NCBI GenBank assembly: GCA_037447655.1
Contig: JBBHKE010001244.1
Span: forward strand, 1 to 64,000
Source of the DNA: Zygnema cylindricum
Taxonomy: Eukaryota > Streptophyta > Zygnematophyceae > Zygnematales > Zygnemataceae
Direction: 5' to 3'
DNA: 64,000 nt
Shown in pieces: positions 12,047-22,507 of this stretch. The position numbers were made by a program, and so were the translations under genes. The notes beneath the pieces are model-generated. The model saw only the letters and a list, made by a program, of their open reading frames with translations, had not been told where the DNA came from and searched no databases. Every line of letters starts with the position of its first letter. The first letter of the stretch is position 1.

Positions 12047-13048
12047 TGTTGAAATAAGTAGTTTTTGTATTTTCTAGTTTAAAATAAATTAGCGGAAACA
12101 TATATAAGAAATGATGGCAGTCTGCCTCCATCTCTTCTCTCTTTCCCCCATACTTGTTGTAGTCACTGAAGGAGAGAGAGAGCGATGGAGCCATGGCTGC
12201 CTCATCTCCATAGGAAGGACTAAAGAGTAACTTAAGTCACTCTCAACAAAAAGGTTGAGTCCGGCAGGACTCGAACCCCCGACCGGTAGAGCGCGGCGTA
12301 GCCGTTACCTCTAACCAGTCTGTCGTAGAAGTCCGTTAGATGATATAGGGTTTCACTCATATATAAACTATTGTGTAGTACCGAAATGATCTAACTGGAA
12401 TATGAAACGAAACGAACATAGAACTTGTTAAGGTTTAGTGCGAACGTCATTTCGCACGAAACAAATGAAACAGACACTTTGAACGGTCGACATTTAATGT
12501 CGAATTTAATCCGACGGCGCACGTCGTCGCCGAGATCGCGGAATGGTCACTTTGGATTTTATGGACGTGGCATGATGTGTTGCTGCGTGGAAGGATGACA
12601 TTCGGTCGCGGGAATTCTGGAGGAAATACGGACAAGTGGAAAAATGACACGCGTCCACTCAAGAGCCTTGTCGTACACCGGCCGTACAGAAAGTACATTG
12701 GCCATAGTACCTTTCTGTACTTTACAGTAATACGATTGGTTCGTACTTTAGTAGATAGGGGTTGTGAGAGGGATTTAGGACTTAGGAAATATTTGGTAAA
12801 TAGACACCTCTCTCTAAGAGAGCTTTGTATAAATTGGCATTTTTGCCGGCTCATAACTTATCGCCTGGTTGGCCGTTTTCAGTGATTCTTTTTGCTACGG
12901 ACTTAGGGGAGTCCAGGCTACACAGGGGTGGAGTCAAATTGTCAATTTGCCATCTTGGGCAGAAGTGGTTGTGGCTTAAAGTGGGTTAGTTAAATACTAT
13001 CTAGAGGCTTCCTGTATTCTGTAGTCCAATGGAGGACACAGAATTGCA
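12047..13048 (+). repeat. copia A 5' LTR
   Basis: TGTTGAAATAAGTAG to AGAATTGCA, 1002 bp, about 96% identical to the 3' LTR by eye (roughly 40 differences). Inside are a CT-rich block, an antisense tRNA-like block (12257-12330), a TATA-like box, a GACTTAGGGGAGTC inverted repeat after it, and the gag start codon at 13029, 20 nt before the LTR end. The divergence implies an old, not recent, insertion. The 5-bp GCAAT duplication (12042-12046, 18386-18390) shows this copy is an original insertion. Confidence 0.92.
12828..12834 (+). promoter_or_regulatory. TATA-like box of copia A LTR
   Basis: TATAAAT lies about 215 bp before the LTR end and about 50 bp before the conserved leader block. A box is found at the same place in the other LTRs. 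This makes it the probable Pol II core promoter; the start site was not determined. Confidence 0.55.
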
Positions 13049-15626
13049 GGTTATGGGCCCACCCTCTAGAGTGCCCACCTTCAATGGATCTGGGTTCATC
13101 TATTGGGAAGCCATGATGATGGGAGCTTTGTGTGAAAAACGATACTGGGGTATCGTTAGTGGACAAGTGAAACGTCCACCTTCGGGAACTCCACCAGGAT
13201 TTGGGGGAGTAAGGTTTTCTGCAACAACGGCTGCCTCAGCGGAGGAGGCAGATGATGGGGACAGCAGTGTGTCCGAAAAGGAGAAAGGGAAGGAGACACC
13301 CCTCACTCCTATTGCCACAGTATCGGGAACGACGACCGTGAAGACCGTGGAGAATGATACTCAAATGTGGGAGGATGTAAACATGGCTGCCAAGAACTTC
13401 ATTTTGAGGCACCTCACTCAAGGTTTGGCCACTCCTCATCTTCACATTTACAAGGCCGAGGAATTGTGGGAGAGTTTGGTGGAGATTTATAGAGCTGGAA
13501 CTACTCAAGAGCTCCAATTGGCTGAGCAAAAACTATTGAGTTACACTTACAAAGGAGGAAAGATGTTAGATTACTGTAATGATCTTTCTTGTTTGTATAT
13601 GGAAATGGAAAGTGCCGGGTGGACAGGTACAATGAAAATGAAAGTGAACACCCTTATCATGAAATTACCAGATGAGTTCGAAAACATAGTGTACCGAGTA
13701 CAGGGAATGCCTGATAGTTCATGGAAATGGAACACCGTAGTCAGGATGATACTTGTGCAGGAAAACAAAATGGAGATTAGGAGAGGAGGAAAGAGCATTC
13801 AAGCTCTAGCAGCAGGAGGGGACCGATGGGGGAAGGATCCGAAGAAACCTTATAGAGGGGAAAGAGATAATTTTGGGGGACAGAGGCCCCCAAAGGGTCT
13901 TTGTCATTATTGCAAAAAGCCGGGACACTTTATTGCAGATTGTGTCAAGTTGTCGGAGCTGAGGCTCCAAGAAAACCGTGGAGGGGGTTCTTTTGGAGGG
14001 AAGAAAAATGCACTTGTGGTTACAAAAGTGTCAGGAGAAACCGAGGATGAGTCATCTGAGGAGGATGGGGAGCTTCTTCTTGACGAGAGTCTGGAGGAGA
14101 AGGAGATCACTCGGAGGCAGAAGTGCGCCCTTGGAGCAATTCGGGAAGCTCCACAGGAAGGATGGATCATCGACTCAGGTGCATCCATGCATATGTGTCG
14201 TGATAAAGAACTCTTCACCAAGCTACGAAAGATTCCTACTGTAGAGATAGAGTATGGGGATGGGAGAGTGGTTACTACAGATCTAGTGGGATCAGTAGAT
14301 CTGAAAGTCTTAGTGGAGGGTAAGACCTCTATACTTACATTCTCAGATGTACTTTACATTCCTCAGCTGAGTAAAAATCTTGTCTCTACGTCTGTGTCAG
14401 ATGACAAAGAGTTTGATACCTTCACCAGAAAGGGAGTCTTTACAGCTAAGTATGGGAATGAAGTTTACTTCACAGCAGATAAGGGTAGCCAAGGAATGTT
14501 TAGGCTTAACTTGAGTAATGAAAAGAAGAATGCTTACTATGTTGGTGTTCCTAAGGTGATGATTTGGCATAAGCGGTTGGGGCATGTGCATTTTGATAGG
14601 TTAAGGGAAATGAAAAAGCTTGGGGTAGTAGATGGCATTCAGTTTGGGGATAATGAAATGATGGATGATTGTAGTGGTTGTGCTCAAAGTAAGGCTCACA
14701 GACTTCCCTTTCCCAAAGCCGCCACATATAGAGGTGAGAAAGTGTTAGATTTGGTCCACACAGAAATTTGGGGACCTGCAAAAGTACCTTCGGTTGGAGG
14801 AAAGAGGTTTATGATGACAATAACTGATGATTGGTCTAGATACTCTAAAGTCTACTTTCTGAAAAATAAGTCTGAAGCATCCACTTACTTCAAAGTATAT
14901 AAAGCCTGGAGTGAGAAGTTGCATGAAACCCCTATTAAGAGGATAAAGAGTGATAATGGGGGGGAATATACCTCTAACCAGTTTGAGGAATATCTGAGAG
15001 ATGAGGGAGTGCAACACCAGAAAACTGTACCATATAACCTGGAACAAAATGGGGTAGCTGAGAGGTTGAATAGAACACTAGGAGATAGTGCATGCAGTAT
15101 GTTGGCAGACAAGAAAATAGGAAAGAGATTTTGGGCAGAGGCAATGAACTGTGCCAACTATATTAAGAATAGAGTCCTTACCTCAGCTGTAAAGGGAGTC
15201 ACACCTTATGAGAGATGGGTTGGAAGGAAACGAGATATCTTACACCTTAAAGTATTTGGTAGCCAAGTTTACAGTCTTGACACGGATAAGAAAAATTGGA
15301 AACTAGATGCTAAGGGAAAACCTGGATACTTTGTGGGATATGATGAGGATGTTAAGGGATATAGAGTCTATGACTTAGCAAAGAAAGATATCATTCTGGT
15401 CAAACACTTAGTTGTCATGGATGAAGGGAAGTCATTTGACCCCTTCAAATATACAAAGAAGATAAGGATCAAATTTGAGTCCGAAAGTGAGGAGAACTCG
15501 ATCGTTCCCGAAAGGGACATGGGTGAAACCGTGATTACAGATTCAGGGGAGATCCAAGATACAGGAGACTCAACGGAAACCTCGCATACTCCTATGGACT
15601 TCGAGGAGATAGAAGAGGCAGGGTAA
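13029..15626 (+). CDS. copia A Gag-protease-integrase polyprotein (first part)
   Basis: An 865-codon stretch encodes Ty1/copia Gag, aspartic protease and integrase. From the N terminus: Gag (UBN2-like) about 1-280; a zinc knuckle CHYCKKPGHFIADC near 292; protease WIIDSGAS near 379; GAG-pre-integrase WHKRLGH near 512 with CSGCAQSK; integrase core with KSDNGGEY and GVAERLNRT. The first catalytic position reads HTEIWGP, Glu where Asp is usual, and copia B has the same. The start ATG is inside the 5' LTR and codons 7-12 are the primer-binding site; a second in-frame ATG lies in that site at 13053. Copia B conserves the frame across the LTR end. The stop TAA at 15624 falls between integrase and RT; the same frame continues after it, so it looks like one nonsense mutation in a single gag-pol frame. 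Confidence 0.9.
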   Translation: MEDTELQVMGPPSRVPTFNGSGFIYWEAMMMGALCEKRYWGIVSGQVKRPPSGTPPGFGGVRFSATTAASAEEADDGDSSVSEKEKGKETPLTPIATVSGTTTVKTVENDTQMWEDVNMAAKNFILRHLTQGLATPHLHIYKAEELWESLVEIYRAGTTQELQLAEQKLLSYTYKGGKMLDYCNDLSCLYMEMESAGWTGTMKMKVNTLIMKLPDEFENIVYRVQGMPDSSWKWNTVVRMILVQENKMEIRRGGKSIQALAAGGDRWGKDPKKPYRGERDNFGGQRPPKGLCHYCKKPGHFIADCVKLSELRLQENRGGGSFGGKKNALVVTKVSGETEDESSEEDGELLLDESLEEKEITRRQKCALGAIREAPQEGWIIDSGASMHMCRDKELFTKLRKIPTVEIEYGDGRVVTTDLVGSVDLKVLVEGKTSILTFSDVLYIPQLSKNLVSTSVSDDKEFDTFTRKGVFTAKYGNEVYFTADKGSQGMFRLNLSNEKKNAYYVGVPKVMIWHKRLGHVHFDRLREMKKLGVVDGIQFGDNEMMDDCSGCAQSKAHRLPFPKAATYRGEKVLDLVHTEIWGPAKVPSVGGKRFMMTITDDWSRYSKVYFLKNKSEASTYFKVYKAWSEKLHETPIKRIKSDNGGEYTSNQFEEYLRDEGVQHQKTVPYNLEQNGVAERLNRTLGDSACSMLADKKIGKRFWAEAMNCANYIKNRVLTSAVKGVTPYERWVGRKRDILHLKVFGSQVYSLDTDKKNWKLDAKGKPGYFVGYDEDVKGYRVYDLAKKDIILVKHLVVMDEGKSFDPFKYTKKIRIKFESESEENSIVPERDMGETVITDSGEIQDTGDSTETSHTPMDFEEIEEAG
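13049..13063 (+). promoter_or_regulatory. primer-binding site, half-tRNA type
   Basis: GGTTATGGGCCCACC abuts the 5' LTR. It is the complement of the anticodon arm of plant initiator Met-tRNA (...GGTGGGCCCATAACC...), not of the tRNA 3' end. Drosophila copia and yeast Ty5 are known to prime from such an internally cut half-tRNA. The tRNA comparison is from memory. Confidence 0.8.
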
Positions 15627-16700
15627 GAACCGGTTTCCATGGACAGGGGAACCGATGAGACAGTGAGAAGAAATCCAAGACTTCCATCTATCTCTGCTTC
15701 GGAGTTTGAGGGAGGAAGGAGGAGCAGCAAAAGATTACAGGAAAAACAAGCAGCTCATAAGGTAACTAAGCTATCTCACCCTAATGAGCCTCAGTCGTAC
15801 TCGGAGGCAGTGAATAGTCCAGAAAAAAAAAGATGGATTAGAGCTATAAATGATGAGATGGCTTCTATCATGGAAGCAAATACTTGGGAACTAGCAGATT
15901 GTCCTCCAGACAGAAAATCTATTGGGTGTAAATGGGTATTTAAACTAAAACTGAACCCAGATAATACCATTGAGAGATATAAAGCTCGATTGGTAGCGAA
16001 AGGGTTCACCCAAAATGAGGGGATTGACTACGAGGAGACCTTTGCTCCAGTTTTTCGGTTCCCATCAGTAAGGATTCTCCTCAGTCTGGCAGCAGCGGAA
16101 GACATGGAAATACATCAGATGGACATTAAGACTGCTTTCCTCAATGGTGAGTTAGAGGAAGAAATTTTCATGAGACAACCCGAGGGGTTCGTGGAAGAAG
16201 GAGAAGAGAGCAAAGTCTGCAGGCTCATAAAGTCCTTATATGGACTAAAACAGGCTCCCCAACAGTGGAATAAGAAACTAGATGAGTTTCTTACCAGTCT
16301 GGGATATATCCGTATCAGCTCTGACCATTCTATCTATATGTTTGAAGGTGAGAATGGTGTCATTTTTATTGCAATTTATGTGGATGATCTGCTTGTGTTG
16401 AGTAAATCCTTGGAAAAGATAAATAAGTTAAAAACAGATCTTAGAAGCAGATTTCATATGAAGGATTTAGGGGAGGCAAAATATATTTTGGGGATTCAGA
16501 TGGAGAGAGATAGGGGGAAGAAGAGTATCAGACTTACTCAGAAAGAAGCAATAGGTAATATGCTTGAGAAATTCCAGATGAAAAATGCTAACAGTTGTAC
16601 CACTCCCATGGACTTGAAAAAAGTAAGTGATGGGAGTGTAGAAGGAGGAGTGATGATCTTAGATGATCAAATGAGTACAGAAGAGAGAGAGAGTTTATGA
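15627..16700 (+). CDS. copia A reverse transcriptase (same frame as Gag-integrase)
   Basis: It continues the Gag-integrase frame after the single TAA. The Ty1/copia RT domain is complete: KWVFKLKLNPDN start, KARLVAKGFTQ, MDIKTAFLNGELEEE, SLYGLKQAP and the catalytic YVDDLLVLS (codons near 16378). The frame ends at 16700 in a (GA)n run (gaagagagagagag). Copia D reads ERKFM at this place, so a 2-bp gain or 1-bp loss shifted the frame. The RT itself looks undamaged. Confidence 0.88.
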   Translation, partial: EPVSMDRGTDETVRRNPRLPSISASEFEGGRRSSKRLQEKQAAHKVTKLSHPNEPQSYSEAVNSPEKKRWIRAINDEMASIMEANTWELADCPPDRKSIGCKWVFKLKLNPDNTIERYKARLVAKGFTQNEGIDYEETFAPVFRFPSVRILLSLAAAEDMEIHQMDIKTAFLNGELEEEIFMRQPEGFVEEGEESKVCRLIKSLYGLKQAPQQWNKKLDEFLTSLGYIRISSDHSIYMFEGENGVIFIAIYVDDLLVLSKSLEKINKLKTDLRSRFHMKDLGEAKYILGIQMERDRGKKSIRLTQKEAIGNMLEKFQMKNANSCTTPMDLKKVSDGSVEGGVMILDDQMSTEERESL

Positions 16701-17371
16701 AGACTATCCCTTATAGACAGATCGTAGGAAGTTTAATATATTTTATGAATTGTACCAGGCCGGACATAGCGGCAGCAGTTGGAGTACTCAGTAGGAGTCT
16801 AAATGATCTTAGAAAGAGGGATTGGGAGGCAGCCAAGAGAGTCATGAGATATCTGGTGGGAACTAGAGAGCTATGGTTGCATTTGGGAGGGGAGCACACT
16901 GACATCACTACTTGGAGTGATGGGGATGCACCTATGAGACGATGCACTTCTGGGTATGTGTTGTATGTTGGGGAAGGTGCATGCTGTTGGAGCAGTAAGC
17001 AACAAAAGGTGGTTGCTCAGTCTACCATGGAGGCTGAGTACATGGCCTCTTGTTCTGCTGTGAAAGAGTTGATGTGGGTCAAGTCCTTGCTGCAAGAACT
17101 TGGGTATATGAAGGAGGGAGTGCATAAAGTGTTTTGTGATAATCAAGCGGCCATAGCAATTGCAGCAAATCCAAAACATCATTTTAAGGCTAAACATATG
17201 GACATAAGATTAAGCTTTGTAAGAGAAAAAGTTGAGAATAATATAGTGAATCTTGTATATAGACCTGATGAGGAAATGGTAGCGGACATGATGACTAAAC
17301 CTGTACCCTCGCCAAAATTAAAATACTGCAGGGAAAAACGTGGATTAAAAGAAAAATTAAAATTAGACTAG
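16680..17371 (+). CDS. copia A RT C-terminus and RNase H (frameshifted)
   Basis: The shifted frame reads YRQIVGSLIYFMNCTRPDI, then RNase H with QSTMEAEYMA, FCDNQAAI and KHMDIRLSF, ending in a stop at 17369-17371. Against copia D (TWSDASYGD) this copy reads TWSDGD, a loss of about three or four residues at a conserved RNase H strand. That deletion and the upstream frameshift suggest an inactive copy. Confidence 0.85.
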
Positions 17372-17384
17372 AAAATAAGGGGAG
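17372..17384 (+). promoter_or_regulatory. copia A polypurine tract
   Basis: Purine-rich AAAATAAGGGGAG lies directly before the 3' LTR. This is the expected plus-strand primer. Confidence 0.75.
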
Positions 17385-18385
17385 TGTTGAAATAAGTAGT
17401 TTTTGTATTTTCTAGTTTAAAATAAATTAGCGGAAACATATATAAGAAATGATGGCAGCCTGCCTCCATCTTTTCTCTCTTTCCCCCATACTTGTTGTAG
17501 TCACTGAAGGAGAGAGAGAACGATGGAGCCATGGTTGCCTCAGATCCATAGGAAGGACTAAAGAGTGACTTAAGTCACTCTCAACAAAAAGGTTGAGTCC
17601 GACAGGACTCGAACCCTGACCGGTAGAGCGCGGCGTAGCCGTTAGCTCTAACCAGTCTGTCGTAGAAGTCCGTTAGATGATATAAGGTTTCACTCATATA
17701 TAAACTATTGTATAGTACCGAAATGATCTAACTGGAATATGAAACGAAACGAACATAGAACTTGTTAAGGTTTAGTGCGAACGTCATTTCGCACGAAACA
17801 AATGAAACAGACACTTTGAACAGTCGACATATAATGTCGGATTTAATCTGACGGCGCACGTCGTCGCCGAGACCGCGGAATGGTCACTTTGGATTTTATG
17901 GACGTGGCATGACGTGTCGCCGCGTGGAAGGATGATATTCGGTCAAGGGAATTCCGGAGGAAATACAGACAAGTGGAAAAATGCCACGCGTCCACTCAAG
18001 AGCCTTGTCGTACACCGGCCGTACAGAAAGTACATCGGCCATATTACCTTTCTGTACTTTACAGTAATACGATTGGTTCGTACTTTAGTAGATAGGGGTT
18101 GTGAGAGGGATTTAGGACTTAGGAAATATTTGGTAGATAGACACCTCTCTCTAAGAGAGCTTTGTATAAATTGGCATTTTTGCCGGCTCATAACTTATCG
18201 CCTGGTTGGCCGTTTTCAATGATTCTTTTTGCTACGCACTCAGGGGAGTCTAGGCTACACAGGGTTGCAGTCAAATTGTCAATTTGCCTTCTTGGGCAGA
18301 AGTGGTTGTGGCTTAAAGTGGGTTAGTTAAATACTATCTAGAGGCTTCCTGTATTCTGTAGTCCAATGGAGGACACAGAATTGCA
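17385..18385 (+). repeat. copia A 3' LTR
   Basis: TGTTGAAATAAGTAG to AGAATTGCA, 1001 bp. It also carries the LTR-terminal ATG (18366-18368). It is followed by target duplication GCAAT (18386-18390), then copia B sequence. Confidence 0.92.
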
Positions 18386-21300
18386 GCAATTGCTGCTTCA
18401 TTATCACAGAATACTTTTTGAATTCCAATCTTAAGATGTCCCAATTCACCAAGCAAGGATTTGACCCACATCAATTCTTTCACAGCAGAGCAAAATGCTA
18501 TATACTCAGCCTCCATGATGGACTGAGCAATGACCTTTTGCTGCTTACTTCTTCTGCAATAAGCACCATTCCCCACATACAACAGATATCAGATGTACAT
18601 CTTTGCATGGGAGCATCTCCTTAGTTGGGATCACTCCAAGTGGCGATGTCAATATTTTTCCCACCTTGATAAAACCATAGATCCCTAGTTCCTATGAGAT
18701 ATCTGAGGACTGTCTTAGCAGCTCCCCAATCCTTTTTGTAGGAGCATACAGACTCCTACTTTGCACTCCTACCATTGCTGCCAAATCTGCTTTGGTAAAA
18801 TTCATGAAATAAATCAAACTGCCCACTACCTGTTTGTATGGGATAGTCTGCATGAACTTCCTCTCTTCTGGACCTTGTTCATCATCTAGAATTAGGATGT
18901 CTCCTTCCTCATTCCCCTCAATTCCCTTCTTTAGATCCATGGGAGTTGTACAAATGTTGGCTTTGTTCATCTGAAATATTTCCAACATTTTTCCAATTGC
19001 CTTTTTTTGAGTAAGTATAATTACTCACTTTTCTCTATCTCTCTCTACTTATATTCCCATAATTTATCTCGCATCCCCCATGTCCTTCATCTCGAATCTT
19101 CCCTTCAGATCTGTTTTTAGTTTGTTGATTTTCTCCATTGACTTACTCAGAATAAGCAAATCATCAACATAAATTGCAATAAAGATGACACCTTTCTCAT
19201 CTTCAAAAACATAAATTGAATAATCTCAACTGATTCGAATGTATCCCAGACCAGTGAGGAACTCATCAAGTTTTTTGTTCCACCATATGGGTGCTTGTTT
19301 CAAACCATAGAGAGATTTGATCAACCGGTATACCTTACGTTCTTCTCCTTGTTCCACGAATCCTTCCGGCTGTCGCATGAAGATCTCCTCCTCTAGTTCT
19401 CCATGCAAGAAGGAAACTTTGATGTCCATTTGGTGTTCTTCCATGTCTTCTACAGCTGCCAGACTGAGAAGTATCCGAACCGAGGGGAATCTGACGACCG
19501 GAGCAAAGGTTTATTCGTAGTCTATTCCCTCTTTCTGAGTGAAACCTTTGGCCATTAACCGGGCCTTGTAGCGCTCAATAGTATTGTCAGGATTCAATTT
19601 TAATTTGAAAACCCACTTACATCCAATTGATTTGAGATCAGGTGCACAGTCCACCAACTCCCATGTATCAGATGCCATGATTGAAGCCATCTCTTCATTG
19701 ATGGCCGTCTTCGATCGGTTTCTCTCTGGGCAGTTCATTGCCTCTCCATATGTTTGAGGTTCATCCGGGTGAGAAAGTTTAGTTTCCTTGTTGTTAACTT
19801 GTTTCTCTTGAAGCCTTTTGCTGCTTCTTCTTCCTCCCTCAAAAACTGTGGCCGAAATAGATGGTTCCCGTGGATTCTTTCGAATCACCACAGCTTCTCC
19901 CCTGTCCCTCGGATCCATATCTGTTTCCACCACGTCTTCCGCTTCAAGTATAGGTGTCACTAGTGTTTCCAAGTCTTTCTCGGTCTGTTTTGAGCTTGCA
20001 AAGATATCGCTTTCCTGGAGACCCGGATAGTTAGGAAGGTGAAAGTCATCAGAATTATCTGACTCAAATCAAATTCTGACTGACTTTGAGGATTTCAAGG
20101 GATCTACGGACTTCGATTCATCCATAGCTACCAGGTGCTTTCCTAGAATTATATCTTCTCTTTTTAGATCATACACTGTATACCCTTTTACATCCTCATC
20201 ATATCTTAACAAGTATCCGGGTTTCCCTTTAGGATCTAGTTTCCAGTTAGATCTATTTGTATCTAAACTGAAGACTTTACTACCGAAAACCTTTAAGTGA
20301 AATAGATTTGGTTTTCGGCCGGTCCATCTCTCATATGGAGTTTGGTCTTTCACCGCCGAAGTAAGTACTCTATTTCTCAAATAATTAGCACAATTCATAG
20401 CTTCGGCCCAAAATATTCTTCCTATCCTTTTATTTGACAACATACTCCGGGCACTATCATTCAATGTCCTATTCAATCTCTCGGCAACACCATTCTTTTT
20501 TGGGTTTTTCGGAACTGTCTTTTGATGTTGCACACCATCCTCTTTTAAGAACTCCTCAAACTGATTTGAGGTATATTCCCCTCCATTGTCACTTCTTACT
20601 CTCTTTATTGAGGTCTCGTGAAGTTTCTCGGCCCATGCTTTATATTGTTTGAAATACTCCAGAGTTTCTGATTTGATTTTCAGAAAGTATACCTAGGAGT
20701 ACCGAGACCAATCTTCGGTAATGGTTAACATAATTATTTTTCCTCCGAGTGATGGCACTCTTGCCGGTCCCCAAATTTCCGTGTGTACCAGATCAAGAAC
20801 TTTTTCTCCTTTATAAGTTGCTTCCTTTGGAAATGGTAATCTGTGTGTTTTACCCTGAGCACACCCACTGCAATCACTTTAATTCTCATTTTCCCCAAAA
20901 CGTATCCCTTCAACTACTCCCATCTTTTTCATTCCTTTTAGCTTTTCTAGATTCACATGCCCAAGTCTCTTATGTCAAAACATAATATCATTGACACCAG
21001 CATAGTAAAGTTTGAGTTTTTCATTACTTAAAGCAAGCATGAACATTCCTTGGCTACCTTTCTCAGCAGTGATATACACATCTTCCTCAAAGCTAGTTGT
21101 AAAAACTCTTTTTCTGGTGCTACCTTTACCATGTAATACAGATGTAGAGATAATGTTTTTGTTTAGCTCCGGAATAAACAATACATCGGAGAATGTAGCT
21201 ATTGAGGTTTTTCCCTCCACTATGACTTTCAGAACTACCGATCCTACATAAGTAATGATACTACCCTCCCATCCCCATTTTCAATCTCTACTATATGGAT

Positions 21301-22500
21301 CTTTCTCAGCTTAGTAAACAGTTGCTTATCGTTGCACATGTGCATGGAAGCACCTGAATCCACAATCTAGCCCCTTTCACCTTGCAGACCCCCGAAAGCA
21401 CATTTCTGCTTCCGTGGAATTTCGACTTCTATCTTTGCCTCCAACTCCTTATCCAAAAGAAGTTTGTCGTCCTCCTCATCGGATTCCTCCTCGAGTACTT
21501 GTGTGACAAGTGGCTTTTTCTTCCCTCGTGGTTGACCCCCGGTCTGCCCCTCCTTTATCCGAAGCTCGGTCAGTTTGGTACATTCGGCCATGTAATGTCC
21601 GGGTTTCTTGCAGAAATGACAAAGCCCATTTGGTCCCCTTGTTCCGGACTAATCGAATTGATTTTTCAGGTCTTCCCCTCCATGACTTCCAAGGGGTTTC
21701 CGTGACTCTTTGTTTCTCCAACTTGCTCCGGCCGCGAAGGCTTGTCCACTCTTAACTCCCCTCCGGATTTTGATCGTGTTCTCTCGGACGAGGATCATAC
21801 CAACTACCGAATTCCGTATCCACCTCGAGTCCAGCAGATCCTAGACCAGGTTCAGAATGTTTTCATACTCATCTGGTAGTTTCATGAAAAAGCAGTGAAC
21901 CTTTGCCTTATTGGTTTCTACTTTTCCGGCACACTCTTACTCCATGAAGAGTATGGCCAGCTCATTGCAGAATTCGAGCATCTTCTCTCCTTTGTGAAAG
22001 TATCCATTGATCCTTTGATTTGCTAGCTTATGTTCTTGAATAGTACCGCTCAGGTACATCTCTATAAGCGCATCCCACAGATCGGATGCCCTTTCCACAA
22101 AATGCAAATGAGGACCTGCGAGTCCTTCTGTGAGATGATGGAGGACAAAATGCTTGGCCGCCATGTTGTTGTAGTTCCAGGTATGGATGTCATTCCCCTC
22201 ATTCCTCGGATTAAGAGACATGAAAACAGATCCGATTGCTATAAGTGTGGTTTTCTCTTTTTCTTTCCCTTTTTCCATCACGATGTTTTTTGCGTCTTAA
22301 GAGTCCCCTAAAGGCGGTGGATCAGGTTTCCTACCAAATCTGCTTCCTCCAAACCCTGGAGGGAAAATAGGACCAGATGGGCGCTTTACTTGCCCGCTCA
22401 CTATTTATCAAAATCTTTTCTCACATAAGGCTAGTATCATTAAACTCTCCCAGTAGATAAACCCAGTCCCATTCAATGTGGGCACCCTAGAGGGTGGGCT
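18386..22500 (-). pseudogene. copia B internal region, decayed gag-pol
   Basis: Read on the minus strand, fragments of one Ty1/copia polyprotein appear in order. Gag is at about 22281-21937 (LTEGLAGPHLH..). The zinc-knuckle C-terminus and acidic linker are at 21591-21367, protease/pre-integrase at 21220-20975, and integrase at about 20790-20069 (VHTEIWGP; AERLNRTLND). RT is at 19972-19226 (KWVFKLKLNPDN, SLYGLKQAP) and the RT end and RNase H are at 18988-18386. Many stops and frameshifts separate them. It is the same family as A and D. The first integrase Asp is Glu, as in copia A. The copy is dead and older than the elements inserted into it. Confidence 0.88.
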
Positions 22501-22507
22501 GATAACC
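22495..22507 (-). promoter_or_regulatory. copia B primer-binding site, mutated
   Basis: The minus strand reads GGTTATCAGCCCA next to the LTR, two mismatches from the GGTTATGGGCCCA of copia A. It is in the same in-frame position (ELQV..PPSRVPT). Confidence 0.7.

Noticed and set aside
19317-22311. Plus-strand open frames in this region
   Set aside because: They are antisense shadows of the decayed minus-strand copia B polyprotein.
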